This document shows positions 34,076-42,824 of a DNA stretch of 64,000 nt, piece after piece. How positions within the stretch are numbered: position 1 is the first letter of the stretch; each line of letters starts with the position of its first letter. Origin of the DNA: Streptomyces sp. NBC_00306 (lineage in GTDB: Bacteria; Actinomycetota; Actinomycetes; Streptomycetales; Streptomycetaceae); NCBI RefSeq assembly GCF_036169555.1, contig NZ_CP108032.1:5518001-5582000 (forward strand). Reading direction: 5' to 3'. A program made the position numbers and the translations under genes. The notes below the pieces were generated by a model, which saw nothing but the letters and a program-made list of their open reading frames with translations, had not been told where the DNA came from and made no database searches.

Positions 34076-34993
34076 ATGGGAGCCCAGCTCCGGGTCTACA
34101 AGCGTCGCATCAAATCCGTCACCGCGACCAAGAAGATCACCAAGGCGATGGAGATGATCGCCGCCTCGCGCATCGTCAAGGCGCAGCGCCAGGTGTCGGC
34201 CTCCACCCCGTACGCGACCGAGCTCACCCGCGCGGTGACCGCGGTGGCCACGGGGTCGAACACCCAGCACCCCCTCACCACCGAGGTGGAGTCCCCGGTC
34301 CGCGCCGCGGTTCTGCTCATCACGAGCGACCGCGGTCTGGCCGGCGGCTACTCCGCCAACGCCATCAAGGCGGCGGACCAGCTCACCGAGCGGCTCCAGG
34401 GCGAGGGCAAGGAGGTCGTCAGCTACATCGTCGGCCGCAAGGGTGTCTCGTACTACGGCTTCCGTGAGCGCACGGTCACGGAGTCGTGGACCGGATTCAC
34501 CGACAACCCGACGTACGCGGACGCCAAGAAGGTTGCCGCACCGCTGATCGAAGCAGTCCAGCAGGACACGGCCGAGGGCGGCGTGGACGAGCTCCACATC
34601 GTCTTCACCGAGTTCGTCTCGATGCTGACGCAGACGCCGGTGCAGAACCGGCTGCTGCCGCTCAGCATCGAGCAGGCGGCGGAGGAGAGCGGCACCAAGG
34701 GGGAGATTCTGCCCCTGTTCGACTTCGAGCCGTCGGCGGAGGACGTCCTCGACGCCCTGCTGCCGCGCTACGTCGAGAGCCGGATCTACAACGCGCTGCT
34801 CCAGGCCGCTGCTTCCAAGCACGCTGCCACCCGCCGCGCGATGAAGTCGGCGACCGACAACGCCGGGGAGCTCATCAAGAGCCTCTCCCGGCTTGCCAAC
34901 GCGGCCCGCCAGGCCGAAATCACCCAGGAAATCAGCGAGATCGTCGGTGGCGCCAGCGCCCTGGCCGACGCGACCGCGGGGAGTGACAAGTAA
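34076..34993 (+). CDS. atpG: F0F1 ATP synthase subunit gamma
   Basis: 305 aa. The rotor shaft: N-terminal helix MGAQLRVYKRRIKSVTATKK, middle SDRGLAGGYSANAIK, and C-terminal helix ending EITQEISEIVGGASAL. GGAAGGGAC before the ATG. Its TAA shares one base with the atpD ATG (TAATG). Confidence 0.97.
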   Translation: MGAQLRVYKRRIKSVTATKKITKAMEMIAASRIVKAQRQVSASTPYATELTRAVTAVATGSNTQHPLTTEVESPVRAAVLLITSDRGLAGGYSANAIKAADQLTERLQGEGKEVVSYIVGRKGVSYYGFRERTVTESWTGFTDNPTYADAKKVAAPLIEAVQQDTAEGGVDELHIVFTEFVSMLTQTPVQNRLLPLSIEQAAEESGTKGEILPLFDFEPSAEDVLDALLPRYVESRIYNALLQAAASKHAATRRAMKSATDNAGELIKSLSRLANAARQAEITQEISEIVGGASALADATAGSDK

Positions 34994-36435
34994 TGACGAC
35001 GACAGTTGAGACGGCCGTTGCCACGGGCCGCGTCGCCCGGGTCATCGGCCCGGTCGTCGACGTGGAGTTCCCCGTCGACGCGATGCCGGAGATCTACAAC
35101 GCGCTCACCGTCGAGGTGGCCGACCCGGCCGAGGACGGCAAGCTCAAGACGCTGACCCTCGAGGTCGCCCAGCACCTCGGCGAGGGCCTGGTCCGCGCGA
35201 TCTCGATGCAGCCCACCGACGGTCTGGTCCGCCAGGCCACGGTGACGAACACCGGTGCGGGCATCACCGTCCCGGTCGGCGACTTCACCAAGGGCAAGGT
35301 GTTCAACACCCTCGGTGAGGTGCTGAACGTCCCCGAGGCGAACAGCGAGACCACCGAGCGCTGGCCGATCCACCGCAAGGCGCCCAGCTTCGACCAGCTC
35401 GAGTCCAAGACCGAGATGTTCGAGACCGGCATCAAGGTCATCGACCTTCTCACCCCGTACGTCAAGGGTGGAAAGATCGGTCTGTTCGGTGGTGCCGGTG
35501 TCGGCAAGACCGTTCTGATCCAGGAAATGATCTACCGCGTCGCCAACAACCACGACGGTGTGTCGGTGTTCGCGGGCGTCGGTGAGCGTACTCGTGAGGG
35601 CAACGACCTCATCGAGGAAATGACCGAGTCCGGCGTCATCGACAAGACGGCGCTTGTCTTCGGTCAGATGGACGAGCCCCCGGGCACGCGTCTTCGCGTC
35701 GCGCTGGCCGGTCTGACCATGGCGGAGTACTTCCGCGATGTGCAGAAGCAGGACGTGCTCTTCTTCATCGACAACATCTTCCGGTACACCCAGGCCGGCT
35801 CCGAGGTGTCCACCCTGCTCGGCCGTATGCCGTCCGCGGTGGGTTACCAGCCGAACCTGGCCGACGAGATGGGTCTGCTGCAGGAGCGCATCACCTCGAC
35901 GCGTGGTCACTCGATCACGTCGATGCAGGCGATCTACGTCCCCGCGGACGACCTGACCGACCCGGCCCCGGCCACCACCTTCGCCCACCTCGACGCGACG
36001 ACGGTTCTCTCCCGTCCGATCTCCGAGAAGGGCATCTACCCGGCCGTGGACCCGCTGGACTCCACGTCCCGCATCCTGGACCCGCGCTACATCACGCAGG
36101 AGCACTACGACACGGCGACCCGTGTCAAGGGTGTCCTGCAGAAGTACAAGGACCTCCAGGACATCATCGCGATTCTCGGTATCGACGAGCTGGGCGAGGA
36201 GGACAAGCTCGTTGTCCACCGTGCCCGTCGCGTGGAGCGCTTCCTGTCCCAGAACACCCACGTCGCCAAGCAGTTCACCGGCGTGGACGGCTCGGACGTG
36301 CCGCTCGACGAGTCGATCACCGCGTTCAACGCGATCTGCGACGGAGAGTACGACCACTTCCCCGAGCAGGCGTTCTTCATGTGCGGTGGCATTGAGGACC
36401 TCAAGGCCAACGCCAAGGAGCTCGGCGTCTCCTGA
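34993..36435 (+). CDS. atpD: F0F1 ATP synthase subunit beta
   Basis: 480 aa. Catalytic subunit: Walker A GGAGVGKTVLIQE, GERTREGND, LFFIDNIFRYTQAGSEVS and DPAPATTFAHLDA. Coupled to atpG by a one-base overlap. A 12-bp hairpin 15 bases after the stop separates it from atpC. Confidence 0.98.
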   Translation: MTTTVETAVATGRVARVIGPVVDVEFPVDAMPEIYNALTVEVADPAEDGKLKTLTLEVAQHLGEGLVRAISMQPTDGLVRQATVTNTGAGITVPVGDFTKGKVFNTLGEVLNVPEANSETTERWPIHRKAPSFDQLESKTEMFETGIKVIDLLTPYVKGGKIGLFGGAGVGKTVLIQEMIYRVANNHDGVSVFAGVGERTREGNDLIEEMTESGVIDKTALVFGQMDEPPGTRLRVALAGLTMAEYFRDVQKQDVLFFIDNIFRYTQAGSEVSTLLGRMPSAVGYQPNLADEMGLLQERITSTRGHSITSMQAIYVPADDLTDPAPATTFAHLDATTVLSRPISEKGIYPAVDPLDSTSRILDPRYITQEHYDTATRVKGVLQKYKDLQDIIAILGIDELGEEDKLVVHRARRVERFLSQNTHVAKQFTGVDGSDVPLDESITAFNAICDGEYDHFPEQAFFMCGGIEDLKANAKELGVS

Positions 36436-36450
36436 GTCCCGTGACTCGTG

Positions 36451-36480
36451 AAAGGGGGCGGGGTCCGTCCCGCCCCCTTT
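36451..36480 (+). terminator. Hairpin between atpD and atpC
   Basis: AAAGGGGGCGGG (36451-36462) and CCCGCCCCCTTT (36469-36480) are perfect 12-base arms with a 6-base loop. It resembles an intrinsic terminator but lies inside the operon before atpC, so it may be a partial terminator or 3' processing barrier that lowers epsilon output. Confidence 0.65.
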
Positions 36481-36546
36481 CGTACGCCCCGTAGAATTGA
36501 CCCAACACCCGGCAGAACCGCCGGGTGGTGACCCGAGGAGCCACCC

Positions 36547-36930
36547 TTGGCTGCTGAGCTGCACGTCGAGCTGGTCGCCGCTGACCGGCAGGTATGGTCC
36601 GGCGAGGCCACCCTGGTCGTCGCGCGCACCACGTCCGGCGACATCGGCGTCATGCCCGGTCACCAGCCGCTGCTCGGTGTGCTGGAGTCGGGCCCGGTGA
36701 CCATCCGTACAAGCTCTGAAGGCGGAGCCGGGACTGTCGTCGCCGCTGTGCACGGCGGTTTCATCTCCTTCGCCGACAACAAGCTCTCGCTGCTGGCGGA
36801 GATTGCCGAGCTGGCGGACGAGATCGATGCCCAGCGCGCCGAGCGTGCGCTGGAGCGCGCAAAGTCCGACGACGACGCCGCCGCAGAGCGCCGTGCCGAC
36901 GTCCGACTGCGTGCGGTGGCGGTGCGCTGA
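36547..36930 (+). CDS. atpC: F0F1 ATP synthase subunit epsilon
   Basis: 127 aa from a TTG after GAGGAG. N-terminal beta-barrel (LHVELVAADRQVWSGEA, GDIGVMPGHQPLLGVL) and a C-terminal two-helix arm (DEIDAQRAERALERAKSDD) that can inhibit hydrolysis. Last gene of the atp operon; 139 bases to the next gene. Confidence 0.96.
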   Translation: MAAELHVELVAADRQVWSGEATLVVARTTSGDIGVMPGHQPLLGVLESGPVTIRTSSEGGAGTVVAAVHGGFISFADNKLSLLAEIAELADEIDAQRAERALERAKSDDDAAAERRADVRLRAVAVR

Positions 36931-37069
36931 GCACCCCGCCGACAGTTGTCGCCCTCAGCCGCGGCCCGGACTGGACACCTCCAGACCGTGTCGCGGCTGA
37001 GGCAATGCAGGCGCACATGGGAACACCGGTGCGGACCATGACGAGATCGATGCGAGGAGGTCGGTGGAG

Positions 37070-37519
37070 ATGTTCCTCGCTCTGCTTGTGAGCGGTCTGG
37101 TCTTCGTTGTGCTGGTGGGGATCGGGCTCTTCGTCTTCGGTCTGCGCCGTCGCCTGATCCAGCGTTCCGGCGGCACCTTCGACTGCAGCCTGCGCTGGAA
37201 CGTCCTGGACGAGTCGGATCTTTCCGGCAAGGGCTGGGTGTACGGCGTCGCGCGGTACAGCGGCGACCGGATCATGTGGTTCCGCGTCTTCTCCTACTCT
37301 CCGCGTCCCCGCCGGGTCCTGGAGCGCTCCGCCATCGAGGTCGTGGCCCGCCGCACTCCGGAGGGCGAGGAGGAGCTGGCGCTGCTGTCCGACGCGATCG
37401 TGCTGGGCTGTGTCCACCGGGGTACGCGTCTGGAGCTCGCGATGAGCGAGGACGCGCTGACCGGTTTCCTCGCCTGGCTGGAGGCGGCGCCTCCCGGGCA
37501 GAGGGTGAACGTCGCGTAG
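37070..37519 (+). CDS. DUF2550 membrane protein
   Basis: 149 aa. One N-terminal membrane segment (FLALLVSGLVFVVLVGIGLFVFGL), then a cytoplasmic beta-rich domain with GTFDCSLRW, GWVYGVARYSGDRIMWFRVFS and RPRRVLERSAIEV. This is the actinobacterial DUF2550 family, regularly found after atpC; its role is unknown. ATG 37070 is preferred to GTG 37064 because AGGAGG (37055-37060) is nine bases before it. Confidence 0.88.
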   Translation: MFLALLVSGLVFVVLVGIGLFVFGLRRRLIQRSGGTFDCSLRWNVLDESDLSGKGWVYGVARYSGDRIMWFRVFSYSPRPRRVLERSAIEVVARRTPEGEEELALLSDAIVLGCVHRGTRLELAMSEDALTGFLAWLEAAPPGQRVNVA

Positions 37520-37545
37520 GGCACCGGGCGTGCGTCGGACATGAA

Positions 37546-37588
37546 GAAGCCGGGGTGGACGGGGACGGACCCGTTCCACCCCGGCTTC
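37546..37588. terminator. Bidirectional terminator
   Basis: GAAGCCGGGGTGGA (37546-37559) and TCCACCCCGGCTTC (37575-37588) are perfect 14-base arms between two converging genes, the DUF2550 gene and the chitinase gene. It serves both strands. Confidence 0.85.
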
Positions 37589-37595
37589 GGTCTGT

Positions 37596-39443
37596 CTACC
37601 GCAGTCCGGTGTGGACCGCGTTGGCGAGTTCACCGTTGGCGGTGTCGCCGCTGAACTCCCAGTAGAAGGCGCCCTTGAGGCCCTGGCTCTTCACCCAGGA
37701 CATCTTGGTGCCGATCGTGGCGGGGGTGTCGTAGCTCCACCAGTTGCTGCCGCACTTGGCGTAGGCGGTGCCGGCGATGGTGCCGGTGGACGGGCACGTC
37801 ACCTTGAGGACCTTGTAGTCCTCGTTGCCCGGCTCGTAGGTGCCGGGGGCCGGGCCGGTGGCGGTGCCGCCGGGGGTGGCCTGGGTGACGCCGGTCCAGC
37901 CGCGGCCGTAGAAGCCGATGCCGAGGTTCAGCTTGCTGCCGCTGATGCCCTTGCCCTTGAGCTTGGTGATGGCGGCCTCGGAGGTGAAGCCCTCCTGCGG
38001 GATGCCCGCGTACGAGGTGAGCGGGGAGTGCGGGGCCGTCGGGCCCTGGGCGGCCCAGGTGCCGAAGAAGTCGTACGTCATGACGTTGTAGAAGTCGACG
38101 TACTGGGCGGCGCCCGCGTAGTCGGCCGCGTCCAGCTTGCCGCCGTTGGTGCCGTCGGCGGAGATGGCGGCGGTGACGAGGTTGCCCGAGCCGAACCGGG
38201 CGCGCATGGCCTGCATGACGTTCTTGAGCGACGCGGGGCCGGAGGTGTCACAGGTCAGACCGCAGGCGTTCGGGTACTCCCAGTCCAGGTCGATCCCGTC
38301 GAAGACATCGGCCCAGCGCGGGTCCTCCACCAGCTGGTAGCAGGACTCGGCGAACGCGGCCGGATTGGCCGCGGCCTGGCCGAAGCCGCCGGACCAGGTC
38401 CAGCCGCCGAAGGACCACAGGACCTTGATGTTCGGGTACTGGGCCTTGAGCTTGCGCAGCTGGTTGAAGTTGCCGCGCAGCGGCTGGTCCCAGGTGTCGG
38501 CCTTGCCGTCGACGCTCTGGTCGGCGGTGTAGGCCTTGTCGTAGTCGGCGAAGGCGTCACCGATGGTGCAACGGCCGCCCTGGACGTTGCCGAAGGCGTA
38601 GTTGATGTGGGTGATCTTGGCCGCGGTGCCGGAGCTCACCAGGTTCTTCACGTGGTAGTTGCGCTGGTAGACGCCCCAGTTGGTGAAGTAGCCGAGCTTG
38701 ACCTTGTCGCCCGGTCCGGGGTCGGTCCCGCCGCCGGTGGTCCGCACCGCGCGGGAGCCGCTGACCGGTCCCGTCTGGTCGGCGCTGTCGCGTGCCTGGA
38801 TGGCGTACGAGTAGTCCGTGCCGGCGGTGAGTCCGGTGTTGGTGTACGTGAGTCCGGTGACCGTGGCGACCCGGGTGCCGTCGCGGAGCACGTCGTAGTT
38901 CTTGATGCCCTTGTCGTCGGTCGCCGCCGCCCAGCTGAGGGTCACCGCGGTGTTGGTGATGCTGGAGGCGGAGGGGGTGCCGGGTGCGGAGGGCGGGTTG
39001 TCGCCCGGGAGGCTGCCGCCGTCGCAGGAGGCGCCGTTGAGCTTGCAGCCGGAGGGGGAGCCGCTGCCGGTGCCGTTGAAGCCGAAGGAGACGGAGGCGC
39101 CGGGGGCGAGGGAGCCGTTCCAGGCCTTGTTCTTGGCGGTCCAGTGGGTGCCGGAGCTGGTGACGTCCGCGTCCCACGCGGAGGTGACCGCGGTACCGGC
39201 GGGGAAGTCCCACTCGACGGTCCAGGAGCTCAGCGAGGTGGTTCCGGTGTTCTTCACCGTCCACTTGCCTTCGAACCCGGAGCCCCAGTCGGAGGTCTTG
39301 GCGTAGGTGGCGGTTGCCGAGGGTGCGGCCTCGGCCGGGGAGGCGAGGCCGACCATGGCGGCCAGGGGGAGCAGGAGGGCGGTGAGTCCCGCCGTCGCTC
39401 TGGATCTGAATCTTCCACCGGTGCGGGAGGTGCTCGTTCTCAA
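37596..39443 (-). CDS. Secreted chitinase (CBM2-FnIII-GH18)
   Basis: 615 aa from a TTG with GAGGAG seven bases upstream. Signal peptide 1-40 ending SPAEAA. Carbohydrate-binding module 2 at 41-140 (WTVEWDFPAG, CKLNGASCDGG), a fibronectin type III domain at 150-235, a G/D/P linker, and the GH18 barrel from 248. The catalytic motif DGIDLDWEY (382-390) is intact, with its proton-donor Glu389. Hydrolyses beta-1,4-GlcNAc chains outside the cell. The promoter carries two DasR-type sites. It resembles the well-known Streptomyces family-18 chitinases. Confidence 0.96.
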   Translation of the reverse strand: MRTSTSRTGGRFRSRATAGLTALLLPLAAMVGLASPAEAAPSATATYAKTSDWGSGFEGKWTVKNTGTTSLSSWTVEWDFPAGTAVTSAWDADVTSSGTHWTAKNKAWNGSLAPGASVSFGFNGTGSGSPSGCKLNGASCDGGSLPGDNPPSAPGTPSASSITNTAVTLSWAAATDDKGIKNYDVLRDGTRVATVTGLTYTNTGLTAGTDYSYAIQARDSADQTGPVSGSRAVRTTGGGTDPGPGDKVKLGYFTNWGVYQRNYHVKNLVSSGTAAKITHINYAFGNVQGGRCTIGDAFADYDKAYTADQSVDGKADTWDQPLRGNFNQLRKLKAQYPNIKVLWSFGGWTWSGGFGQAAANPAAFAESCYQLVEDPRWADVFDGIDLDWEYPNACGLTCDTSGPASLKNVMQAMRARFGSGNLVTAAISADGTNGGKLDAADYAGAAQYVDFYNVMTYDFFGTWAAQGPTAPHSPLTSYAGIPQEGFTSEAAITKLKGKGISGSKLNLGIGFYGRGWTGVTQATPGGTATGPAPGTYEPGNEDYKVLKVTCPSTGTIAGTAYAKCGSNWWSYDTPATIGTKMSWVKSQGLKGAFYWEFSGDTANGELANAVHTGLR

Positions 39444-39530
39444 GGGGTGCTCCTCGAGTTGCGGACGGACAGGGACGGGTCGGTCCGAGCAGGCACGCGA
39501 GCGGGGCTCACCGCAGCGTGCTGTGCGGTG

Positions 39531-39573
39531 AGAGTAGGAAGGTCTGGACCAATCGTCAATAGGTCCAGACCAA
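39531..39573 (-). promoter_or_regulatory. Chitinase promoter with two DasR-like sites
   Basis: On the minus strand TTGACG (39559-39554) and TACTCT (39536-39531) are spaced by exactly 17 bases. Inverted sites GGTCTGGACC (39541-39550) in the spacer and GGTCCAGACC (39562-39571) just upstream of -35 match the core of the known DasR element (ACTGGTCTAGACCACT) and the direct repeats of other chitinase promoters. Repression by DasR, lifted by GlcN-6-P, is inferred. Confidence 0.85.
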
Positions 39574-39602
39574 AGGCGGGCCAACTCCGGGCGGATCCCC
39601 GC

Positions 39603-40268
39603 TCAGACGCCCAACTCCTGCGCGAGAACGGCTGCTTGGACCCGGCTGCGCAGCTCCAGCTTCCCCAGCAGCCTGCTGACATGGGTCTTCACGGTCGCCT
39701 CCGCCATCAGAAGGCGGGTCGCGATCTCGGCGTTGGACAGTCCCTCGCCCAGACAGCCGAGGACCTCACGTTCCCGGCGGGTGAGCACGTCGAGGATCGC
39801 CGGGTCGGGTGCGTCGGGGGAGCGTACGGGCCGGGGGGCGGCGAACTCCGCGATCAGCCGCCGGGTCACGGCCGGCGCGATCAGTCCCTCGCCGCGGGCC
39901 ACCGTGCGCACCGCCTCCAGCAGATCGTGGGCGTCCGTGTTCTTCAGCAGAAACCCCGCCGCCCCCGCCCGCAGGGCCCCGAAGACGTACTCGTCCAGAT
40001 CGAAGGTCGTCAGCACCAGCACGTCCGCGAGCTTTTCCTCGACGACCTGACGCGTTGCCGCAACGCCGTCCAGCCGCGGCATCTGCACATCCATCAGCAC
40101 CAGATCGGGCCGCAGCTCGCGCGCCAGACGCACCGCCTCCTCGCCGTTGGCCGCCTCACCGACGACCTCGATGTCCGGCGCACTGCCGAGGATGAGCACC
40201 AGCCCCGCCCGCACCGCGCTCTGGTCCTCCGCGACGAGCACGCGTACGCGCCCTGCTCCCTGCGTCAT
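39603..40268 (-). CDS. NarL-family response regulator
   Basis: 221 aa. Receiver domain with EDQ at the acidic pocket, the phospho-Asp in LVLMDVQMPRLDG (about 58) and the conserved Lys in GFLLKN. C-terminal LuxR HTH: LTRREREVLGCLGEGLSNAEIA, ATVKTHVSRLLGKLELRSR. Its ATG overlaps the stop of the kinase gene (ATGA). It should activate or repress genes in response to the partner kinase; the regulon is not visible here. Its last codon lies 160 bases from the chitinase start, reading in the same direction. Confidence 0.93.
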   Translation of the reverse strand: MTQGAGRVRVLVAEDQSAVRAGLVLILGSAPDIEVVGEAANGEEAVRLARELRPDLVLMDVQMPRLDGVAATRQVVEEKLADVLVLTTFDLDEYVFGALRAGAAGFLLKNTDAHDLLEAVRTVARGEGLIAPAVTRRLIAEFAAPRPVRSPDAPDPAILDVLTRREREVLGCLGEGLSNAEIATRLLMAEATVKTHVSRLLGKLELRSRVQAAVLAQELGV

Positions 40269-41497
40269 GCCGACGGCTCTCCTTCGTCCCGTACGGGCAG
40301 CACCGCCCGTACGCACCAGATCTTCTCCGGACCCTGCGGCGGCCCTTCGGCGGGTCCTGCCTCGAACTCCCCGTCCAGCAGGGCCACCCGCTCCCGCATA
40401 CCGACCAGGCCCGCTCCCGAACCCGGCGCGCGCGGACCGGGCCGGCGGCCGAAGGGGCTGGTCACCGTGACGGTGAGGGCCCGGCCCGACGCATGGGCCA
40501 GGGCGATGCGGACCTGCCCCGACTCCGCGTGCTTGAGGGCGTTCGTCAGCGACTCCTGCACGATCCGGTACGCCGCCAGTTCCACCGGCGCGGGCAGCCT
40601 GACGCCGTTCTCGCGCCGGTCGTCGAGCGCGAAGTCGAACCCGCTGCCCGAGCCGTTCGTACGGGCCTGCTCGACCAGCGACTCCAGTCCGTCGAGCGTC
40701 GGCGCGGCGGCCGGCTCCTTGTCGTCGCTGCTGTCCCGCAGCAGACCGATCAGCCGGCGCATCTCCGCGAGCCCCTGGACGCTGTTCTCGCGGATCACCT
40801 CCAGCGCGCCCTGGGTGGTCTTCGGATCGTCGAGCGAGAGCGCGGCGGTGGAGTGGATGGCGATGGCGGAGAGGTGGTTGGCGACCATGTCGTGCAGTTC
40901 CCGCGCCATCCGGGCGCGCTCGGCGGTCACGGCCTGGACCCGGTCCATCTCGGCGAGCAGCGCGGTCTGCTCGGCCCGCAGCTTCGCCGCCTCGGCGGCC
41001 TCGCGGTGATTGCGGATGATCGCGCCGGTGGTGGCCGGGGCGAAGCTGACCAGACCGGTGACCACGCCCAGCAGCAGCCCGGCCGGGTCGCGGAACCAGG
41101 CGAGGAAGGTGATGGTCGAGGCGACCGTGATCAGCCCGGTGATCACCGGGACCCGGCGGGCGGTGCCGGGTGATCCGTAGACCACCGACGCGTAGACGAG
41201 GTCCGTGAACATCAGCACGGTGAAGAGGTTCCCGACCGTGAACTGGTCGGCCACCACCATCACCGTCCCGGCCAGCAGGCAGGTGCGCGGCATGGTCCTG
41301 CGCAGCAGCTCCAGGAACGCCGTCACGCCGAGCGGCACCAGGGCCGCCCACGGGGGCAGGAGGTCCCGGTTCTCCGTGATGTGCAGCCCGAACGACCACA
41401 GCACGACACCGCCGAAGAGCATGGCCACGGCCAGGAGCACATCGTCGCGGTGAGGGCGGGGGAAGGTCACCACCCCATGAAACACGGCGGCGGACAT
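40265..41497 (-). CDS. Sensor histidine kinase (NarL/DesK type)
   Basis: 410 aa. About five N-terminal membrane segments (residues 20-155), then a HisKA_3 dimerisation helix with the phospho-His in ARMARELHDMVANHLSAIA (about 200) and a compact ATPase domain ending with GSGAGLVGMRERV, the G-box. It has no large extracytoplasmic loop, so it probably senses the membrane or a signal within it. Translationally coupled to its response regulator. Confidence 0.92.
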   Translation of the reverse strand: MSAAVFHGVVTFPRPHRDDVLLAVAMLFGGVVLWSFGLHITENRDLLPPWAALVPLGVTAFLELLRRTMPRTCLLAGTVMVVADQFTVGNLFTVLMFTDLVYASVVYGSPGTARRVPVITGLITVASTITFLAWFRDPAGLLLGVVTGLVSFAPATTGAIIRNHREAAEAAKLRAEQTALLAEMDRVQAVTAERARMARELHDMVANHLSAIAIHSTAALSLDDPKTTQGALEVIRENSVQGLAEMRRLIGLLRDSSDDKEPAAAPTLDGLESLVEQARTNGSGSGFDFALDDRRENGVRLPAPVELAAYRIVQESLTNALKHAESGQVRIALAHASGRALTVTVTSPFGRRPGPRAPGSGAGLVGMRERVALLDGEFEAGPAEGPPQGPEKIWCVRAVLPVRDEGEPSA

Positions 41498-41620
41498 CTG
41501 CCGCCTCCCCGTGCGGGGTGAGCCGCGGCTACATCGAAGGATGCAGCGCCACTTCCTCACTGCCGACGACGCCCGGCGGCCGGGCGGCCGGGACGCTGGA
41601 AGCAACGAAGGGAGAGTGCC

Positions 41621-42202
41621 GTGATCGTCACGCTGATCGTGATCTGCGAGGTCGGCTTCTGGGTGCTGCTGGCCGCAGGGCTCGCCACGCGCTATCTGCT
41701 GAAGATGCCGCGTGCCGGTATGGCCCTGCTGCTGTGCGAACCGCTGCTGGAGGTCGTCCTGCTGGTCGTGACCGCACTCGACCTGAAGAACGGGGGAGAG
41801 CCGAGCTGGAAGCACGGACTGGCCGCGCTCTACATCGGCTACACGGTCGGACACGGCCACCGCACCATCACCTGGCTCGACGGCCACGCCGCCCACCGCT
41901 TCGGCGGCGCCCCGCCGCCGGTGAAGCCGCCGCGCCACGGCATGGCGCGGGCGAAGCACGAGGCCAAGGTGTGGACCGGCACGCTGATCGCCGCCGTCGT
42001 CGCCACGGCACTGCTCCAGCTCGCCGTCTGGTACGTGGACGACCCGAGCCGGACCGGTCCGCTGCAGAGCTGGATGTACGTCGCCTGGCGCACCGCGGGC
42101 ATCCACGGCCTGATCGCTCTCACATACGCGATCTGGCCCAAGAAGGCCCCGGCGGCCGAGGCGGCGTCCGACCGCGAACCGGTCCGGGTGGAGCGTCGGT
42201 GA
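41621..42202 (+). CDS. Membrane protein, 193 aa
   Basis: GTG start after GAAGGGAGAG. Four predicted membrane segments: 1-25, 32-52 (GMALLLCEPLLEVVLLVVTAL), about 125-145 and 155-180. Histidine-rich cytoplasmic loops lie in the middle (HGHRTITWLDGHAAHRFGG, RHGMARAKHEAK). I recall similar unassigned Streptomyces proteins; no function is known. It is divergent from the histidine kinase (124-base gap) and could share its control region. Confidence 0.8.
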   Translation: MIVTLIVICEVGFWVLLAAGLATRYLLKMPRAGMALLLCEPLLEVVLLVVTALDLKNGGEPSWKHGLAALYIGYTVGHGHRTITWLDGHAAHRFGGAPPPVKPPRHGMARAKHEAKVWTGTLIAAVVATALLQLAVWYVDDPSRTGPLQSWMYVAWRTAGIHGLIALTYAIWPKKAPAAEAASDREPVRVERR

Positions 42203-42238
42203 CTGTCCCGGGGAGCCGGCCCCGGTGGGGGGAGCCGG

Positions 42239-42811
42239 TCAGCGCTCCCCGCCCGGGACCCACAGCACGTCGCCGGTCTCCTTGTTCGCCGTCCTCGCGA
42301 GGATGAACAGCAGATCGGAGAGGCGGTTGAGGTAGGTCGCGGTGAGCGGGTTCATGGTCTCGCCGTGCACCTCCAGCGCCGCCCACGTCGAGCGCTCCGC
42401 ACGCCGGACGACCGTGCAGGCGTGGTGCAGCAGGGCCGCCCCGGGGGTCCCGCCCGGCAGGATGAAGCTGCGCAGCTTCTCCAGCTCGTCGTTGAACCGG
42501 TCGCAGTCCGCTTCGAGACGGTCGATGTAGAACTGCTCGACCCGCAGCGGCGGGTACTCGGGGTCGGCCACCACCGGGGTCGACAGGTCGGCGCCCACGT
42601 CGAAAAGATCGTTCTGGACCCGGACCAGGACTGCGACGACCTCGTCCGGAAGCTGCCCCAGCGCGACCGCGGTGCCGAGAACGGCGTTGGCCTCGTTGGC
42701 GTCCGCGTACGCGGAGATCCGCAGATCGGTCTTGGCGGTCCTGCTCATGTCGCCGAGAGCCGTCGTGCCCTGGTCGCCGGTACGGGTGTAGATGCGCGTC
42801 AGATTGACCAT
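42239..42811 (-). CDS. Cob(I)yrinic acid a,c-diamide adenosyltransferase (PduO type)
   Basis: 190 aa. Makes adenosylcobalamin from cob(I)alamin and ATP. Conserved N-terminal ATP site TRTGDQGTTALGDMSR, then RISAYADANEANA and, near the middle, PGGTPGAALLHHACTVVRRAER; it ends in LVWVPG-type residues (DVLWVPGGER). No other cobalamin gene is near and no cobalamin riboswitch is visible. The converging membrane gene ends 36 bases away. Confidence 0.95.
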   Translation of the reverse strand: MVNLTRIYTRTGDQGTTALGDMSRTAKTDLRISAYADANEANAVLGTAVALGQLPDEVVAVLVRVQNDLFDVGADLSTPVVADPEYPPLRVEQFYIDRLEADCDRFNDELEKLRSFILPGGTPGAALLHHACTVVRRAERSTWAALEVHGETMNPLTATYLNRLSDLLFILARTANKETGDVLWVPGGER

Positions 42812-42824
42812 GTGGCCAGCCTAG

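Noticed and set aside
37611..41009. Plus-strand open frame of about 1130 codons
   Set aside because: It runs antisense to the chitinase and two-component genes and encodes Gly/Val/Ala/Arg filler.
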